Positions 1 through 9,120 of a DNA stretch of 64,000 bases are shown here, piece after piece (position 1 is the stretch's first letter; every line of letters begins with the position of its first letter). This DNA is from Spirosoma endbachense (lineage in GTDB: Bacteria > Bacteroidota > Bacteroidia > Cytophagales > Spirosomataceae), in NCBI RefSeq assembly GCF_010233585.1, contig NZ_CP045997.1, positions 2,817,424 through 2,881,423 of the forward strand, in the 5' to 3' direction. The notes beneath the pieces were generated by a model. The model saw only the letters and a program-made list of their open reading frames with translations, did no database searches and was not told the origin of the DNA. Made by a program: the position numbers and the translations under genes.

Positions 1-1845
1 ATCAGCACGGGTATGCTGCGTTCGATGATGACGGCCAACAACAAAAACTGGCTGGAAAACTGGGGAGCCGGGCCGGGCTGGTTTCTGACCTATCTCCATA
101 CTAAGCCCAATGCCGATATCGATAAAATCAAAAAATTGTTCAATCAGGTCGTACAGGACAATCTCCCCAAAGATCCCGCCAGTTTGACTGAACCCGTAAT
201 TCTTCCGCTAAAAGGTGTGCATTTCAATCAGGACCTGCGGTCGAGCTATAACAACAGCCGGATTGGTGATATTAAATACCTCTACATTTTTGCCTCAACG
301 GCCCTGCTCGTGATCATCATTGCCAGCATCAACTACATGAATCTGGCTACGGCTCGGGCCGTTCGACGAGCGAAAGAAATTGGCTTACGGAAAGTGCTGG
401 GAAGTAACCGGCGTCAGTTGGTATTGCAATTTTTGGGAGAATCCCTGATCACTACGTTCATCGCGCTGCTCGCTGCGCTTGTGTTGGTTGTCGTATTATT
501 GCCCTTGTTTAACGTCATTGCGGGGAAGCATTTTACGCTGGCCCATCTGGCACAGGGGAAGTTGATCGGCGTTACTCTAGGAACTACGTTGCTGGTTGGC
601 CTGCTTTCGGGCAGTTATCCCGCGCTGTATTTATCGGGCCTGCTGCCTATCAGTGTATTAAAAAATGTCCGGTTCACCAGCCGTAGCTCCGACTGGCTTC
701 GGAAAGGTCTGGTTGTCCTGCAATACACCATTACGATTCTGCTGATTGTCTCGACTGGTATTATGATGAAGCAGATGAATTTTATTCATCGCTCGACCTT
801 AAGCCAGAGTGGCGATCAACTACTTTCGATTCGATGGTCGGGTATGGCTTCGCTGGATAAATACCGTTCCCTGAAGCAGCGCATTCTGGAAGACCCTGAA
901 TTACAGGTCGTCACGCTGGCCAATCACTTACCGAATCAGGATTATTTTGGCTCGCTGGATCATGATGTTACGTTTCCGCAACTCGGTAATCAGCCGCACC
1001 GGTGGGCAGGCATGAAAGGCGATTTTGACCTCCCGAACGCCTTTAACCTGGAGTTGGTTGCGGGTCGAAAATTCAGGTCGGATAATCCGGCCGATTCCAG
1101 TGCGTACCTGCTCAACGAAAGCGCCGTCAAAGCGCTGGGTCTTCCGCTGGATAAGGTGCTGGGCATGCATCTGACCATAAAACGGCCCATGGAAGAATCG
1201 AATCAGAAGAGGGAAGGAACCGTGATCGGCATTGTCCGCGATTTTCCTTATAGATCCATACATCATACCATTTCGCCCTTAGCGATCAGCGCCCGACCTG
1301 ACCCCGAAGATCGGATCATGTATGTAAAATTGCCAAACGGTAAGTTTCAGGAAAAGATAGCCGAGGTAGAAAAAAAGTGGAAGCAGGTGCTGCCCGATGT
1401 TGGCTTCGATCACTGGTTCATGAGCGAGGAGTTTGGCCGGATGTATGAAGGCGAAAACCGGATGTCGGGTTTATTTAAAGCATTTTCTCTGCTGTCCATT
1501 CTGATTGCCTGCCTGGGCTTATTCGGCCTGTCGTCGTACCTGGCCGAACGGCGTACCAAAGAGATCGGTATCCGCAAAGTGATGGGGGCTTCTCTGCTCC
1601 AGATCCTCAGACTGTTGTTTACACCTTTCCTTAATTTACTGGCCGTTGCCTGTCTGATAGCCGTGCCGTTGGGTTGGTTCATGATGTACCGATGGCTCGA
1701 AGATTTTACCTATCGCGTGCCTATCGATGCATTCATTTTCCTGCTAAGCATCCTTCTGGTTGTCCTATTGACGGCCGTCGTTGTCAGCTACGAAACGGTA
1801 CGGGCTGCTTTAACAAACCCGCTGAACTCGATTCGGCAAGAGTAA
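1..1845 (+). CDS. FtsX/MacB-type ABC transporter permease, 5' end outside the window
   Basis: The reading frame is already open at base 1, so the N-terminal part is missing; about 614 residues are visible. Two FtsX modules are seen, each with the signature after the first helix: KEIGLRKVLG near residue 120 and KEIGIRKVMG near residue 520. Hydrophobic helices lie near residues 95-120, 140-170, 185-210, 230-252, 490-510, 535-560 and 575-600, with a periplasmic domain of about 230 residues between the two modules. This is the usual plan of the roughly 800-residue permeases of Bacteroidota that work with a MacB-like ATPase in efflux or envelope export. The substrate cannot be told and no ATPase gene is in view. 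Confidence 0.9.
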   Translation: MSTGMLRSMMTANNKNWLENWGAGPGWFLTYLHTKPNADIDKIKKLFNQVVQDNLPKDPASLTEPVILPLKGVHFNQDLRSSYNNSRIGDIKYLYIFASTALLVIIIASINYMNLATARAVRRAKEIGLRKVLGSNRRQLVLQFLGESLITTFIALLAALVLVVVLLPLFNVIAGKHFTLAHLAQGKLIGVTLGTTLLVGLLSGSYPALYLSGLLPISVLKNVRFTSRSSDWLRKGLVVLQYTITILLIVSTGIMMKQMNFIHRSTLSQSGDQLLSIRWSGMASLDKYRSLKQRILEDPELQVVTLANHLPNQDYFGSLDHDVTFPQLGNQPHRWAGMKGDFDLPNAFNLELVAGRKFRSDNPADSSAYLLNESAVKALGLPLDKVLGMHLTIKRPMEESNQKREGTVIGIVRDFPYRSIHHTISPLAISARPDPEDRIMYVKLPNGKFQEKIAEVEKKWKQVLPDVGFDHWFMSEEFGRMYEGENRMSGLFKAFSLLSILIACLGLFGLSSYLAERRTKEIGIRKVMGASLLQILRLLFTPFLNLLAVACLIAVPLGWFMMYRWLEDFTYRVPIDAFIFLLSILLVVLLTAVVVSYETVRAALTNPLNSIRQE

Positions 1846-1886
1846 AAAGAAGGTATGCGTATACAAAAAGTCCTGTCGTTCATCCC

Positions 1887-1966
1887 TAGGCCTTTGGCTT
1901 CGAGCCGTGCCACGGTTATTACTGATGGGCATTCAAACCGTGGCACGGCTCGAAGCCAAAGGCCTA
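1887..1966. repeat. 31-bp perfect inverted repeat (hairpin A)
   Basis: Arms 1887-1917 and 1936-1966 are exact reverse complements, 31 of 31, around an 18-nt loop. The loop-proximal part of the left arm has the core CCGTGCCACGGTTA, which recurs in the hairpin at 40310. The element sits after the permease stop and before the end of the convergent LCCL remnant, where a bidirectional terminator would be expected, but there is no T-tract. It could be a REP-like or MITE-like repeat. Confidence 0.85.
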
Positions 1967-1987
1967 ATACCATCTGGCACCGTAAAC

Positions 1988-2218
1988 TCACCGAACAAAA
2001 ACGAAACTTCCGGACCAACCGCTATAATTTTTACTATTGACACCATTCCGGGAGTTACCATTGTAGGATGTCTGTCCGGGGCGAATCTCAACCGTGACCA
2101 CTCCACCGGCGTATGAAATCAGGCCAGCATGTACAGCTGCCGTATAGATCGAGGAATCATCGGTATAAATATCTGTTTCCCAATGTCTGTCGGAGCTATG
2201 CCTGCAAACGGTTGCGCA
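1988..2218 (-). pseudogene. LCCL-domain remnant, C-terminal part, frame broken upstream
   Basis: Read on the minus strand, one open frame of 76 codons has the hallmarks of an LCCL domain: TDIYTDDSSIY, then AAVHAG, VTVEIRPGQTSYNG, NGVNSKNY and WSGSFVF, then a stop. In Bacteroidota such domains end secreted or cell-surface proteins. The frame has a stop just upstream (2219-2221). Another minus-strand frame there reads IGSVCNAQPFAGIAPTDIG, which could be the continuation after a frameshift, but it too is closed by a stop about 25 residues further up. No complete gene can be assembled, so I call it a decayed fragment. A sequencing error is the alternative. Confidence 0.65.
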
Positions 2219-2293
2219 TTACAGACCGAACCTATGGCCGAATAGGTCACATACATTCAGTAAGTCGTGTTAATTCATACTATAGGCCCGAAT

Positions 2294-2884
2294 CTAAATA
2301 ATACATCGGGGTGCAGACGAAGGATGGATGCTATCAACGCAATGGGTAAAATCTACTGAGTAATCGATTTGGACGTTGAGTGTAAAGGAGGCTAATTGCC
2401 CCCTCGGAACAACATTACCTTGTATATCTAGTCGAAGATCATCCTTATTAAGTCCTTTTAACAGGTTCGTAACCTCCAGATTAACGACAATAAGACCGGC
2501 GGAATCCAAAAAATCTTTTACCTCCGTATTTGTCCCTTTATCCAGATTGAAATTCTCGAACGATGTGAGTCTGCCTGATCGGAAACCCGTAATATAAACC
2601 GATTCCACAGCTACCGACGACGCTTTATTCGTCGTATTAGGCGACAGATCAAACTTTATCGAGCTAATGGTGAAGCTTTTAATCTGAACATCTTCGTAGT
2701 CTTTGTCAAGAATGCCGCTCACCAGCGTTGATGCCTGAAAATACGCTTTCTCACTAAATGTATTGGTGGAATTAATCCGATAGGTCAGGGTTTTAGTGCC
2801 CTTCTTTATCGTATGAATGTCGTATCGGACACATCCTCCCCAAAGCATACTTATCAATACAAGTGCATATAGTATTTTTTTCAT
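2294..2884 (-). CDS. Small predicted lipoprotein of unknown function
   Basis: The product is 196 residues starting at 2884; an upstream in-frame ATG would begin inside the preceding gene, so the later start is preferred. It opens with MKKILYALVLISMLWGGC, a short lipoprotein signal with the lipobox Cys at residue 18. The rest is a beta-rich polar domain with no motif I recognise. The start lies 4 bases after the stop of the 2889-3791 gene, so the two are almost surely co-transcribed and may act together at the outer membrane. Confidence 0.75.
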   Translation of the reverse strand: MKKILYALVLISMLWGGCVRYDIHTIKKGTKTLTYRINSTNTFSEKAYFQASTLVSGILDKDYEDVQIKSFTISSIKFDLSPNTTNKASSVAVESVYITGFRSGRLTSFENFNLDKGTNTEVKDFLDSAGLIVVNLEVTNLLKGLNKDDLRLDIQGNVVPRGQLASFTLNVQIDYSVDFTHCVDSIHPSSAPRCII

Positions 2885-2888
2885 AGTC

Positions 2889-3791
2889 TTACTCTTTTGA
2901 AGATCCGAATCGTAAACCGAGAGTAGCATAGCCAGTCAATGGAGACGGGCCGCCCACACCGGCTCCCAGCGAGAAAAATCCGAGTTGGGCATGTACCCCA
3001 ACACCGCCCAGAAATGGCTGTTTAGTTTTTAGATTAGCCGTAACCGATTGCGATGTTGTATTTTCAATATAGGTATAGCGCACATCGAAGGTGCCGGTCT
3101 GATAGCCCGCCCACACAAAAGCGCCCACCCGTTTGTTGCTCACCCCGGCCTGCACATAGCCGTAATGACTCTGTATGGCTATGTAGTTGCCGATATCCGA
3201 TTTGTTAAAAGCATAGCCTGCATTGAGCGTCAGGGGTGAATTCTTCAGAAAATACTGCCCTACGTCGTGTCGAAGGCTTACACCCAGAATTTGCAGCTTG
3301 CCAAAATCTCCGCCAAAATCATAGGGGAGCAATCGAAGCGATAGCTCCGTACCCCGAATTCCGCCAATAGTTAGTTGCGGGACTGCCCAAAACAATTGTT
3401 TCAGCCCATAACCACCCGGAAATACGTAAGTCAATCCCTTCGTGCCAGCCACCGATACGGGATCATTATCACCGACAATGGTTGGTACAGTAACCGTTTG
3501 CCGGGGTGTAAAGCTGCCCTCCGTAGTAGCGCTGAAGGTTTTTTGAGAACCCATTGGCATGGCGTCCAGTGCTGTCAGATTAAATCGGACGTAGAATCGT
3601 TTCTCGATCTGAACCGAAGGTTGCAGACCGGTATTCATTCCCGAAATTACCAGATCGGCCAGAGGTTGCAGATAACCCTCCTTATTCGGCCCCTGATAGG
3701 CACTTAAGTAGTCGTTCAGCGTCTGGCTATAGCCAAACTGAGCCGTAAAAAAGAGCCATAGATAGAGCCCGCTTCGGTAAAATGTTTTCAT
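2889..3791 (-). CDS. Predicted outer-membrane beta-barrel protein, possibly DUF6588 family
   Basis: The product is 300 residues with an N-terminal signal peptide ending near GYSQ (residue 23). The first mature stretch, with YLQPLADLVISGMNTG, resembles the start of the Bacteroidota family DUF6588, named from memory. The C-terminal 150 residues alternate aromatic and glycine-rich beta strands typical of a small outer-membrane barrel, ending LGLRFGSSKE. It leads a two-gene unit with the lipoprotein downstream and is divergent from the 7TMR-DISM kinase across a 128-bp spacer. No function can be assigned. Confidence 0.7.
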   Translation of the reverse strand: MKTFYRSGLYLWLFFTAQFGYSQTLNDYLSAYQGPNKEGYLQPLADLVISGMNTGLQPSVQIEKRFYVRFNLTALDAMPMGSQKTFSATTEGSFTPRQTVTVPTIVGDNDPVSVAGTKGLTYVFPGGYGLKQLFWAVPQLTIGGIRGTELSLRLLPYDFGGDFGKLQILGVSLRHDVGQYFLKNSPLTLNAGYAFNKSDIGNYIAIQSHYGYVQAGVSNKRVGAFVWAGYQTGTFDVRYTYIENTTSQSVTANLKTKQPFLGGVGVHAQLGFFSLGAGVGGPSPLTGYATLGLRFGSSKE

Positions 3792-3919
3792 AGATCACAG
3801 CTTAAGTGTGTGGAATGAGTGTTGTGTTTCAATGGTGAAAATTACTTAGCGAAAGCCCCCATCCTCAATACCCTCAGCAGGGTATTTTTCGTATCTTAAG
3901 GCCGAACTTTCCTAAACCA

Positions 3920-5839
3920 ATGAAACGGCTCTTTTGGCACTGGATTGGATGTATAGTCCTGACTATCACATCCTCACCAATCAACGCGCAAACACCCGTA
4001 GCGGTGGGGGCACGTTTTCAGGAAGTCGTGCTGAGCGACCAGGTACAACTACTGGAAGATTCGACGAAACGATTGACACTTCGGGAAGTTGTTAATCAAC
4101 CCTTCCAGCCTTATCATGGAACATCAATTAATCCGGGATTCTCAAATAGCTATTACTGGGTACGATTCAGGCTGTTCAACTCTGATTCTACCCCGAAAGA
4201 ATTACTGCTGGAGGTAGAAAATCCGCACATAAACAAACTTCGGCTCTTTACAGTGGCTCAGGGACGCTGGCAAACCAGTTTACTGACGGGTGATCATTTT
4301 CCATTTCGCCAACGCCCTATCCAGCATCCTCATTTTTTATTCCCGATCACGGTTGGCCCCCAGCAAACACTCACTGGCTATTTGTGGGTCGACAAGCATG
4401 GTGAACAGGTTCAGATTCCGCTCCGATTATGGGATAAGAACTACTTTTCGACAAACACCTACAAATTGTATTTATTTGTGGGCCTTATGCTGGGCATTGG
4501 CGGGTTATACTGCGTCGTTAGCTTATTGACGTTGTTTTTTTTTCGGCTTCGGCTCACGCTTTACTACTTTTTCTATACCGTCTGGACCTGGCTTTTTCTG
4601 ACGGCTCATACCGGATTTGGCTTTGCATTTCTCTGGCCCTCGGCTACCTGGTGGACCAGTGCGGCCCGACCAACCTCCGCGATGCTGATTTATGTATCCT
4701 CGTTACTTTTTATCGAGAACTTCTTCCTCCTGAGGAAAACGCACCCGTTTTTACATCGATACACGCAAGTGCTGCTTGGCCTATTGGCCCTGGTGCTCAT
4801 CCTGTTCTGGTCACACAATCCTGCGCTCGGACTGGTCAAAAACTACTGGTATAACCCCGTATATTACAGTGGTGAAGGCTTGCTGCGTTTAATGATTGTG
4901 ATGCATATTCTGGCTACTATATGCCTTTCATCGGTCGTATTTATTGGCTTGTTCGTGTATCGAACAAACCGAAAACCCGAAGGGCTCTGGGTGTCAATCG
5001 GCTATATGATGATCCTCTTATCAGGATCATCTATCTTACTGGTACACGCTGGCTATCTGCCCGACAATTACATTACGCACAATCTGCCACTGGTTGCCAA
5101 TGCCTTCGATACCGTTATTTTGTCGATGCTGCTTGCCAATCGATTTAAAAATATTTACATCGAAAATGCCCAGATCTCAACTGAGCTAGCCGAACAGCGC
5201 CAGCATAACGCCATTCAACTCCTCGAAGGGCAGATTATAGAACGTAAGCGGCTTTCTCAGGAGCTCCACGATGGTATTAGCCTGGCTCTGGCTAACATCC
5301 GGCTACGGCTTTCGCTATTGGCCGAAAACTTAAATGGTCACCAGGTGGAAGCCGAACAGTTGGTGGAAGCACTGGGCAACGTAGGGCAGGACGTCCGACA
5401 GTTTTCCCATGCGCTATCGCCTGTCTTACTGGAACGATATGGGTTGATGGGCGCACTGGAAGAACTTATTCAGGATGTACAGAATAGTCATCCTGGCCTG
5501 ATCGTATTGTTTGATCAGGATGTAAACCATCCCGAAAACATTCAGCCATTGGTGACTCAAATGGTCTATCAGATTACGCTGGAATTACTGAACAATATCA
5601 CCCGGTATGCACATGCCCAGGAAGTTACTATACAACTTAATCAGCTAGAGCATATACTTATTCTGTCTGTATCCGACAATGGAATAGGCTATGATTTTAA
5701 GGAGGCCAGCCGGGGGATCGGGCTGCAGAATATCACCGCCCGCGTGCAGGTGCTCAATGGCCGGTTTACGGTGTCCCGCCTAACCAAAGGAATGCAGCAT
5801 ACTGTCGAAATTCCAGCTCAAACCAGGTTGTTCCTATAG
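3920..5839 (+). CDS. 7TMR-DISM sensor histidine kinase, NarX-like output
   Basis: The product is 639 residues. A signal peptide ends near INAQ (residue 24). Residues about 30-165 form a periplasmic 7TMR-DISM extracellular domain, about 175-390 hold seven helices, and the cytoplasmic part is a HisKA_3/HATPase_c kinase. The phospho-acceptor is H450 in QELHDG, and the ATP-binding lid reads DNGIGYDF then GIGLQNI. Kinases of this type sense small extracellular ligands, often carbohydrates, and phosphorylate NarL/LuxR regulators. Such a regulator is encoded convergently right after it, with the two coding ends overlapping by 22 bp. The ligand is unknown. Confidence 0.9.
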   Translation: MKRLFWHWIGCIVLTITSSPINAQTPVAVGARFQEVVLSDQVQLLEDSTKRLTLREVVNQPFQPYHGTSINPGFSNSYYWVRFRLFNSDSTPKELLLEVENPHINKLRLFTVAQGRWQTSLLTGDHFPFRQRPIQHPHFLFPITVGPQQTLTGYLWVDKHGEQVQIPLRLWDKNYFSTNTYKLYLFVGLMLGIGGLYCVVSLLTLFFFRLRLTLYYFFYTVWTWLFLTAHTGFGFAFLWPSATWWTSAARPTSAMLIYVSSLLFIENFFLLRKTHPFLHRYTQVLLGLLALVLILFWSHNPALGLVKNYWYNPVYYSGEGLLRLMIVMHILATICLSSVVFIGLFVYRTNRKPEGLWVSIGYMMILLSGSSILLVHAGYLPDNYITHNLPLVANAFDTVILSMLLANRFKNIYIENAQISTELAEQRQHNAIQLLEGQIIERKRLSQELHDGISLALANIRLRLSLLAENLNGHQVEAEQLVEALGNVGQDVRQFSHALSPVLLERYGLMGALEELIQDVQNSHPGLIVLFDQDVNHPENIQPLVTQMVYQITLELLNNITRYAHAQEVTIQLNQLEHILILSVSDNGIGYDFKEASRGIGLQNITARVQVLNGRFTVSRLTKGMQHTVEIPAQTRLFL

Positions 5840-6459
5840 GCAAACTTCACTAAATCGGCGTTTGTGTGCAGGTGGAGTTTTTTAAAGATATTTTTCTTGT
5901 GTGTATGAACTGTATGCTTGCTGATAAAGAGTTCGTCAGCCAGTTCCTGTTCTGATAATCCTGCCGCAGTTAACCGGATAATTTTTTTCTCCTGCTCCGA
6001 CAGCCCGGCAATCTGTATGAAATCAACCATATCGGGTACCACCTCAAATACGGGAGTAACGGTAGCTTTCAGATACTTGCTCAGGTATGTTCTTCCTTCT
6101 TCGACAGCCTTCAGTGCCTCCACCCATTCACTTTTCGACGCATCTTTTAACAGATACGCGTGAACTCCAGTTTCCAACGCTTTTTTAACCAGACCTGTCG
6201 ATTGATAGGCCGAGAATATAATGATTTTCAGACCGGGATGACGATGATATAACTCTGGGACTAAATCCAGACTATTTTTTCCCTCCACGTTCAAATCAAG
6301 GATCAATACGGCTGGCAGCATACTGGTACAAACCGATATGATTTCTTTCAGTGAGGTAGCAACACCAACCAATTCATAGCCTTCGATGCTGTTAAGCATC
6401 AGTCTGATCCCATCGAGAACCACCGGATGGTCATCTGCCACAACAATTCGGATAGGCAT
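5818..6459 (-). CDS. NarL/LuxR-family response regulator
   Basis: The product is 213 residues. The N-terminal receiver has the acidic pair ADD at residues 8-10, the phospho-acceptor D55 in LILDLNVEG, and the conserved Lys in LLKDASK. The C-terminal LuxR helix-turn-helix (about 150-210) reads ELADELFISKHTVHTHKKNI. It lies tail to tail with the 7TMR-DISM kinase at 3920, overlapping it by 22 bp, and is its obvious partner, since HisKA_3 kinases pair with this class. Convergent rather than co-directional placement is unusual for a cognate pair. Targets are unknown. Confidence 0.92.
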   Translation of the reverse strand: MPIRIVVADDHPVVLDGIRLMLNSIEGYELVGVATSLKEIISVCTSMLPAVLILDLNVEGKNSLDLVPELYHRHPGLKIIIFSAYQSTGLVKKALETGVHAYLLKDASKSEWVEALKAVEEGRTYLSKYLKATVTPVFEVVPDMVDFIQIAGLSEQEKKIIRLTAAGLSEQELADELFISKHTVHTHKKNIFKKLHLHTNADLVKFAYRNNLV

Positions 6460-6481
6460 AAGCTAAGTGGAGTTAGGGTGG

Positions 6482-7591
6482 CTATACTTCTTTGGGCCGT
6501 AATTCTTCGGCCAGCATCAGGCGCGTTTGCGGAAGACTTTGCGGGTATTCATCACGAATGAAAGCGATCAGTTGTTCACGCAGGTGACAGCGTAGATCAA
6601 ACGCAGAAGGAGCATCAGGAGCAGAAGCCAATACGCGCACCTGAATACAGGTCGGCGTTGTGTCGGTAACCTGAACAGCAAAACTTTCGCCCGTCCAGAG
6701 TGGGTCATTTTCAGCTATTTCACGGGCTTTTTCGCGGATTTTATCGACGGGTACGTTGTAATCCAGATACAGAAAAATGGCACCAATAATAGACGCGTCG
6801 GAGCGGGTCCAGTTTTCGAACGGCGTTTCGACAAAGTACGTAATCGGTAAAATTAACCGACGGCGATCCCAAAGCCGAACGATGACACTGGTGAGGTTGA
6901 TTTCCTCAATACGTCCCCACTCCTTTTCGACAACTACGGCATCGTCTAATCGTATTTGCTGATTGAAGGCAATCTGAATCCCAGCCAGCAAGTTAGCCAG
7001 TGTTTTTTGAGCTGCGAAACCGATTACGACCGATACAACCCCCGCCGAAGTCAGCACACTGAGCCCCACTTTTCGGCTTCCCTGAAATGAAATCAATATT
7101 AATGACACACCCACTATAATGATCCCAATGGCGACCAGACGCCTTGCAAACCGCACCTGCGTTACAAACTTTCGCTGCGAGAGGTTAACATCTTTCGTTG
7201 TGTCGTACTGTCGAATGACGATTAACTCCCCAACTTTCAGCAACGTAATACTTAGCCAGGTTGCCGTAATCAGAAATAAAACCTCCGCCGTTTTATCGGC
7301 AATCGGATGCCGACGCAAAAAACGCTCTGGCTGAATGTTGGTAGCCAGCAGAAAAAACAAAGAGGGTACAAACGCCCAGAATGCCCAACGCACATGGGTT
7401 TTGAGAAAATCCAGTGTTTGAAAAGCACGACGTCGAACAATAAATCGGATGAGCTGAGTGACGACAAGATCAACTGCCAGCCCCAAAACGACAGCCGTTG
7501 TCAGCAAAACCCAACCCGATAGATCCCGGTTCGGGACATACCCGAACCAACGGACTATAGCTCGTATCCATGACTCTACTTGTTGCTGCAT
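6482..7591 (-). CDS. Small-conductance mechanosensitive channel (MscS family)
   Basis: About 369 residues from the ATG at 7591; another in-frame ATG lies at 7657 and cannot be excluded. An AGGAGGT stretch lies just before the 7591 ATG, but only one or two bases away. Four or five hydrophobic helices occupy the first 230 residues. The pore-lining helix with GFAAQKTLANLLAG and the cytoplasmic beta domain with GRIEEINLTSVIVRLWD follow, as in MscS relatives. The protein releases solutes on hypo-osmotic shock. It ends 22 bp before the start of the response regulator on the same strand, so the two may share a transcript. Confidence 0.88.
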   Translation of the reverse strand: MQQQVESWIRAIVRWFGYVPNRDLSGWVLLTTAVVLGLAVDLVVTQLIRFIVRRRAFQTLDFLKTHVRWAFWAFVPSLFFLLATNIQPERFLRRHPIADKTAEVLFLITATWLSITLLKVGELIVIRQYDTTKDVNLSQRKFVTQVRFARRLVAIGIIIVGVSLILISFQGSRKVGLSVLTSAGVVSVVIGFAAQKTLANLLAGIQIAFNQQIRLDDAVVVEKEWGRIEEINLTSVIVRLWDRRRLILPITYFVETPFENWTRSDASIIGAIFLYLDYNVPVDKIREKAREIAENDPLWTGESFAVQVTDTTPTCIQVRVLASAPDAPSAFDLRCHLREQLIAFIRDEYPQSLPQTRLMLAEELRPKEV

Positions 7592-7872
7592 GACCTCCTG
7601 CCCCGATTTAGATGATTTACAAAAATTTGTAATCACGGTCACAAAAATAAGGGCCATGATCTAAGTGGGCCTTATCCGGGGCATTTAATCTTCTAATATC
7701 GTATGCGCTGACTCAGTTTCAGTTCTCAGCGGACCAAATAGTGCATGATGGGGTGGAGTTAATAAACTTTGGCAGATTACTAACTGACTTTGGCTATACT
7801 CATACGGTCGTTGTGTCTCTTCAATCGGGCTGGCAGTTTTGTTGGTTTAGCAAGGGTTATGGGTTCATTAGT

Positions 7873-8676
7873 TTATCGAAATTGAAAGTGATCAATGAAC
7901 TGCCGCCTGAAGTGCCGACCTAAGGGTACTCTATGCTGGCCTATAATGACCTCATGTTCAGTGAATAAGTCGACTTTTTGAATATTTATAGCAAAGGATC
8001 GATGTACGCGAACTAAAGTCTCCAGATTGAGTCGCTCCAATAAAGAGCTTAGCGTTAGCCGGAGAACAAACTTCCGATTGGTTGTAATTAGTGTAACGTA
8101 CATGTTATTGGCTTCCAGTAGAATAATGTCATTGAGGGCTACTTTGACAAATTGATAATTATATTTTATGAATATGTTATCGTCAATCATAAAGATTGCT
8201 TCACGCCCAAGTTTGTGTTTTTTTAGTTCACTTCTATCCTCCAGTTCAACCTCCTCCAGCCTTTCCGTAGGCAACTTAGCAACACTTTTATCATTTAATG
8301 AGCCAACTACCGCATCAATTGTCTGAAATAGTTCATCAAAACTTACTGGCTTGTGCAGGTAGGTTACCGGATTTGCAGGATTAGTTTGGGCTGGTGGCGG
8401 TAATTGCTCGGAGGCCGGATCTGTCAGGTAAATGATGGCAAGCGGATTTAGGAGCCTGAGTTGACGTACTGTTTCAGCACTACTCCAGTTCCCTTTTAAC
8501 TCAACGTCACAAAATGCCAGATCAATGGCTGTTTGTTTGTGAATACCTACTGCCGCTCGACCTGTTGTGGCGGTTTTGACAGCATAACTTCCTGATTTCT
8601 CCAAAACCTGCGCCAGATAAGCGGTCGACGAGGTATCGTGGCTGATGAGCAGCACTTTACGTTTATTATTTTTCAT
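7873..8676 (-). CDS. LytTR-type response regulator next to the curli operon
   Basis: About 267 residues from the ATG at 8676; a longer start at 8706 is possible. The N-terminal 120 residues are a receiver domain with putative phospho-acceptor D57 in FCDVEL; its acidic pocket is poor (ISHD where DD is usual). After a charged linker, residues about 155-265 form a LytTR DNA-binding domain with YNYQFVKVALNDIILLEA and LVRVHRSFAINIQKVD. It is divergent from the curli genes across about 440 bp, so it is a natural candidate regulator for them in the way CsgD is in enterics. That link is inference. No kinase gene is adjacent. Confidence 0.88.
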   Translation of the reverse strand: MKNNKRKVLLISHDTSSTAYLAQVLEKSGSYAVKTATTGRAAVGIHKQTAIDLAFCDVELKGNWSSAETVRQLRLLNPLAIIYLTDPASEQLPPPAQTNPANPVTYLHKPVSFDELFQTIDAVVGSLNDKSVAKLPTERLEEVELEDRSELKKHKLGREAIFMIDDNIFIKYNYQFVKVALNDIILLEANNMYVTLITTNRKFVLRLTLSSLLERLNLETLVRVHRSFAINIQKVDLFTEHEVIIGQHRVPLGRHFRRQFIDHFQFR

Positions 8677-8909
8677 GGTGTGATAGTTTATGCTTTTGAT
8701 AATCAAGCATTTGCCCTATTGAAGGACGAGAGGTAAAATAGGGCGTCGTAAAGGAAAAAGTCAATTCTTCCTTATACACGTTTTATTTTGCGGTAACAAA
8801 AAGCCATTTTATTAGCCGTACGGTATACTGCTTACGTACAAAAAAAAGCTGTTTAATAACCAAAACAGGTCGTTTACTACCCTTTTCAAGCACGACGTTC
8901 TTTTACCTT

Positions 8910-9050
8910 TCACCTTTGTTTCGTCATCAGGGTAACCCTACTGACCCAGTTAAACAGTAACTCATCCAGCCGCAATCTGCCAAACAGACAAGTAAATTCT
9001 TGTTCGATGGCCGTAAGCAGTACGATTTTTTGAATGGCTTGATGAGTCAT
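8910..9050 (-). CDS. Possible small protein, 46 residues
   Basis: A minus-strand frame starts with ATG at 9050 and ends with TGA at 8910. The peptide is amphipathic and contains IEQEFTCLFGRLRLDELL, without signal peptide or known motif. It lies in the spacer between the LytTR regulator and the first curlin gene, which otherwise holds only promoters. Clean start, stop and mixed composition make it plausible, but a frame this short can occur by chance. Confidence 0.25.
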   Translation of the reverse strand: MTHQAIQKIVLLTAIEQEFTCLFGRLRLDELLFNWVSRVTLMTKQR

Positions 9051-9120
9051 TGTTTCTGTTGGTTAGCGGGTCGTGAACCTTAGTTGACGCTATCCTATAC
9101 ACCATTAGTGATCTTCCGGT

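Noticed and set aside
1855..2301. Several short plus-strand frames after the permease
   Set aside because: They run through the palindrome and antisense to the LCCL remnant; none has a recognisable product.
7741..7923. 60-codon plus-strand frame between the MscS and LytTR genes
   Set aside because: No recognisable features, and its end overlaps the conserved 3' end of the LytTR gene on the other strand.
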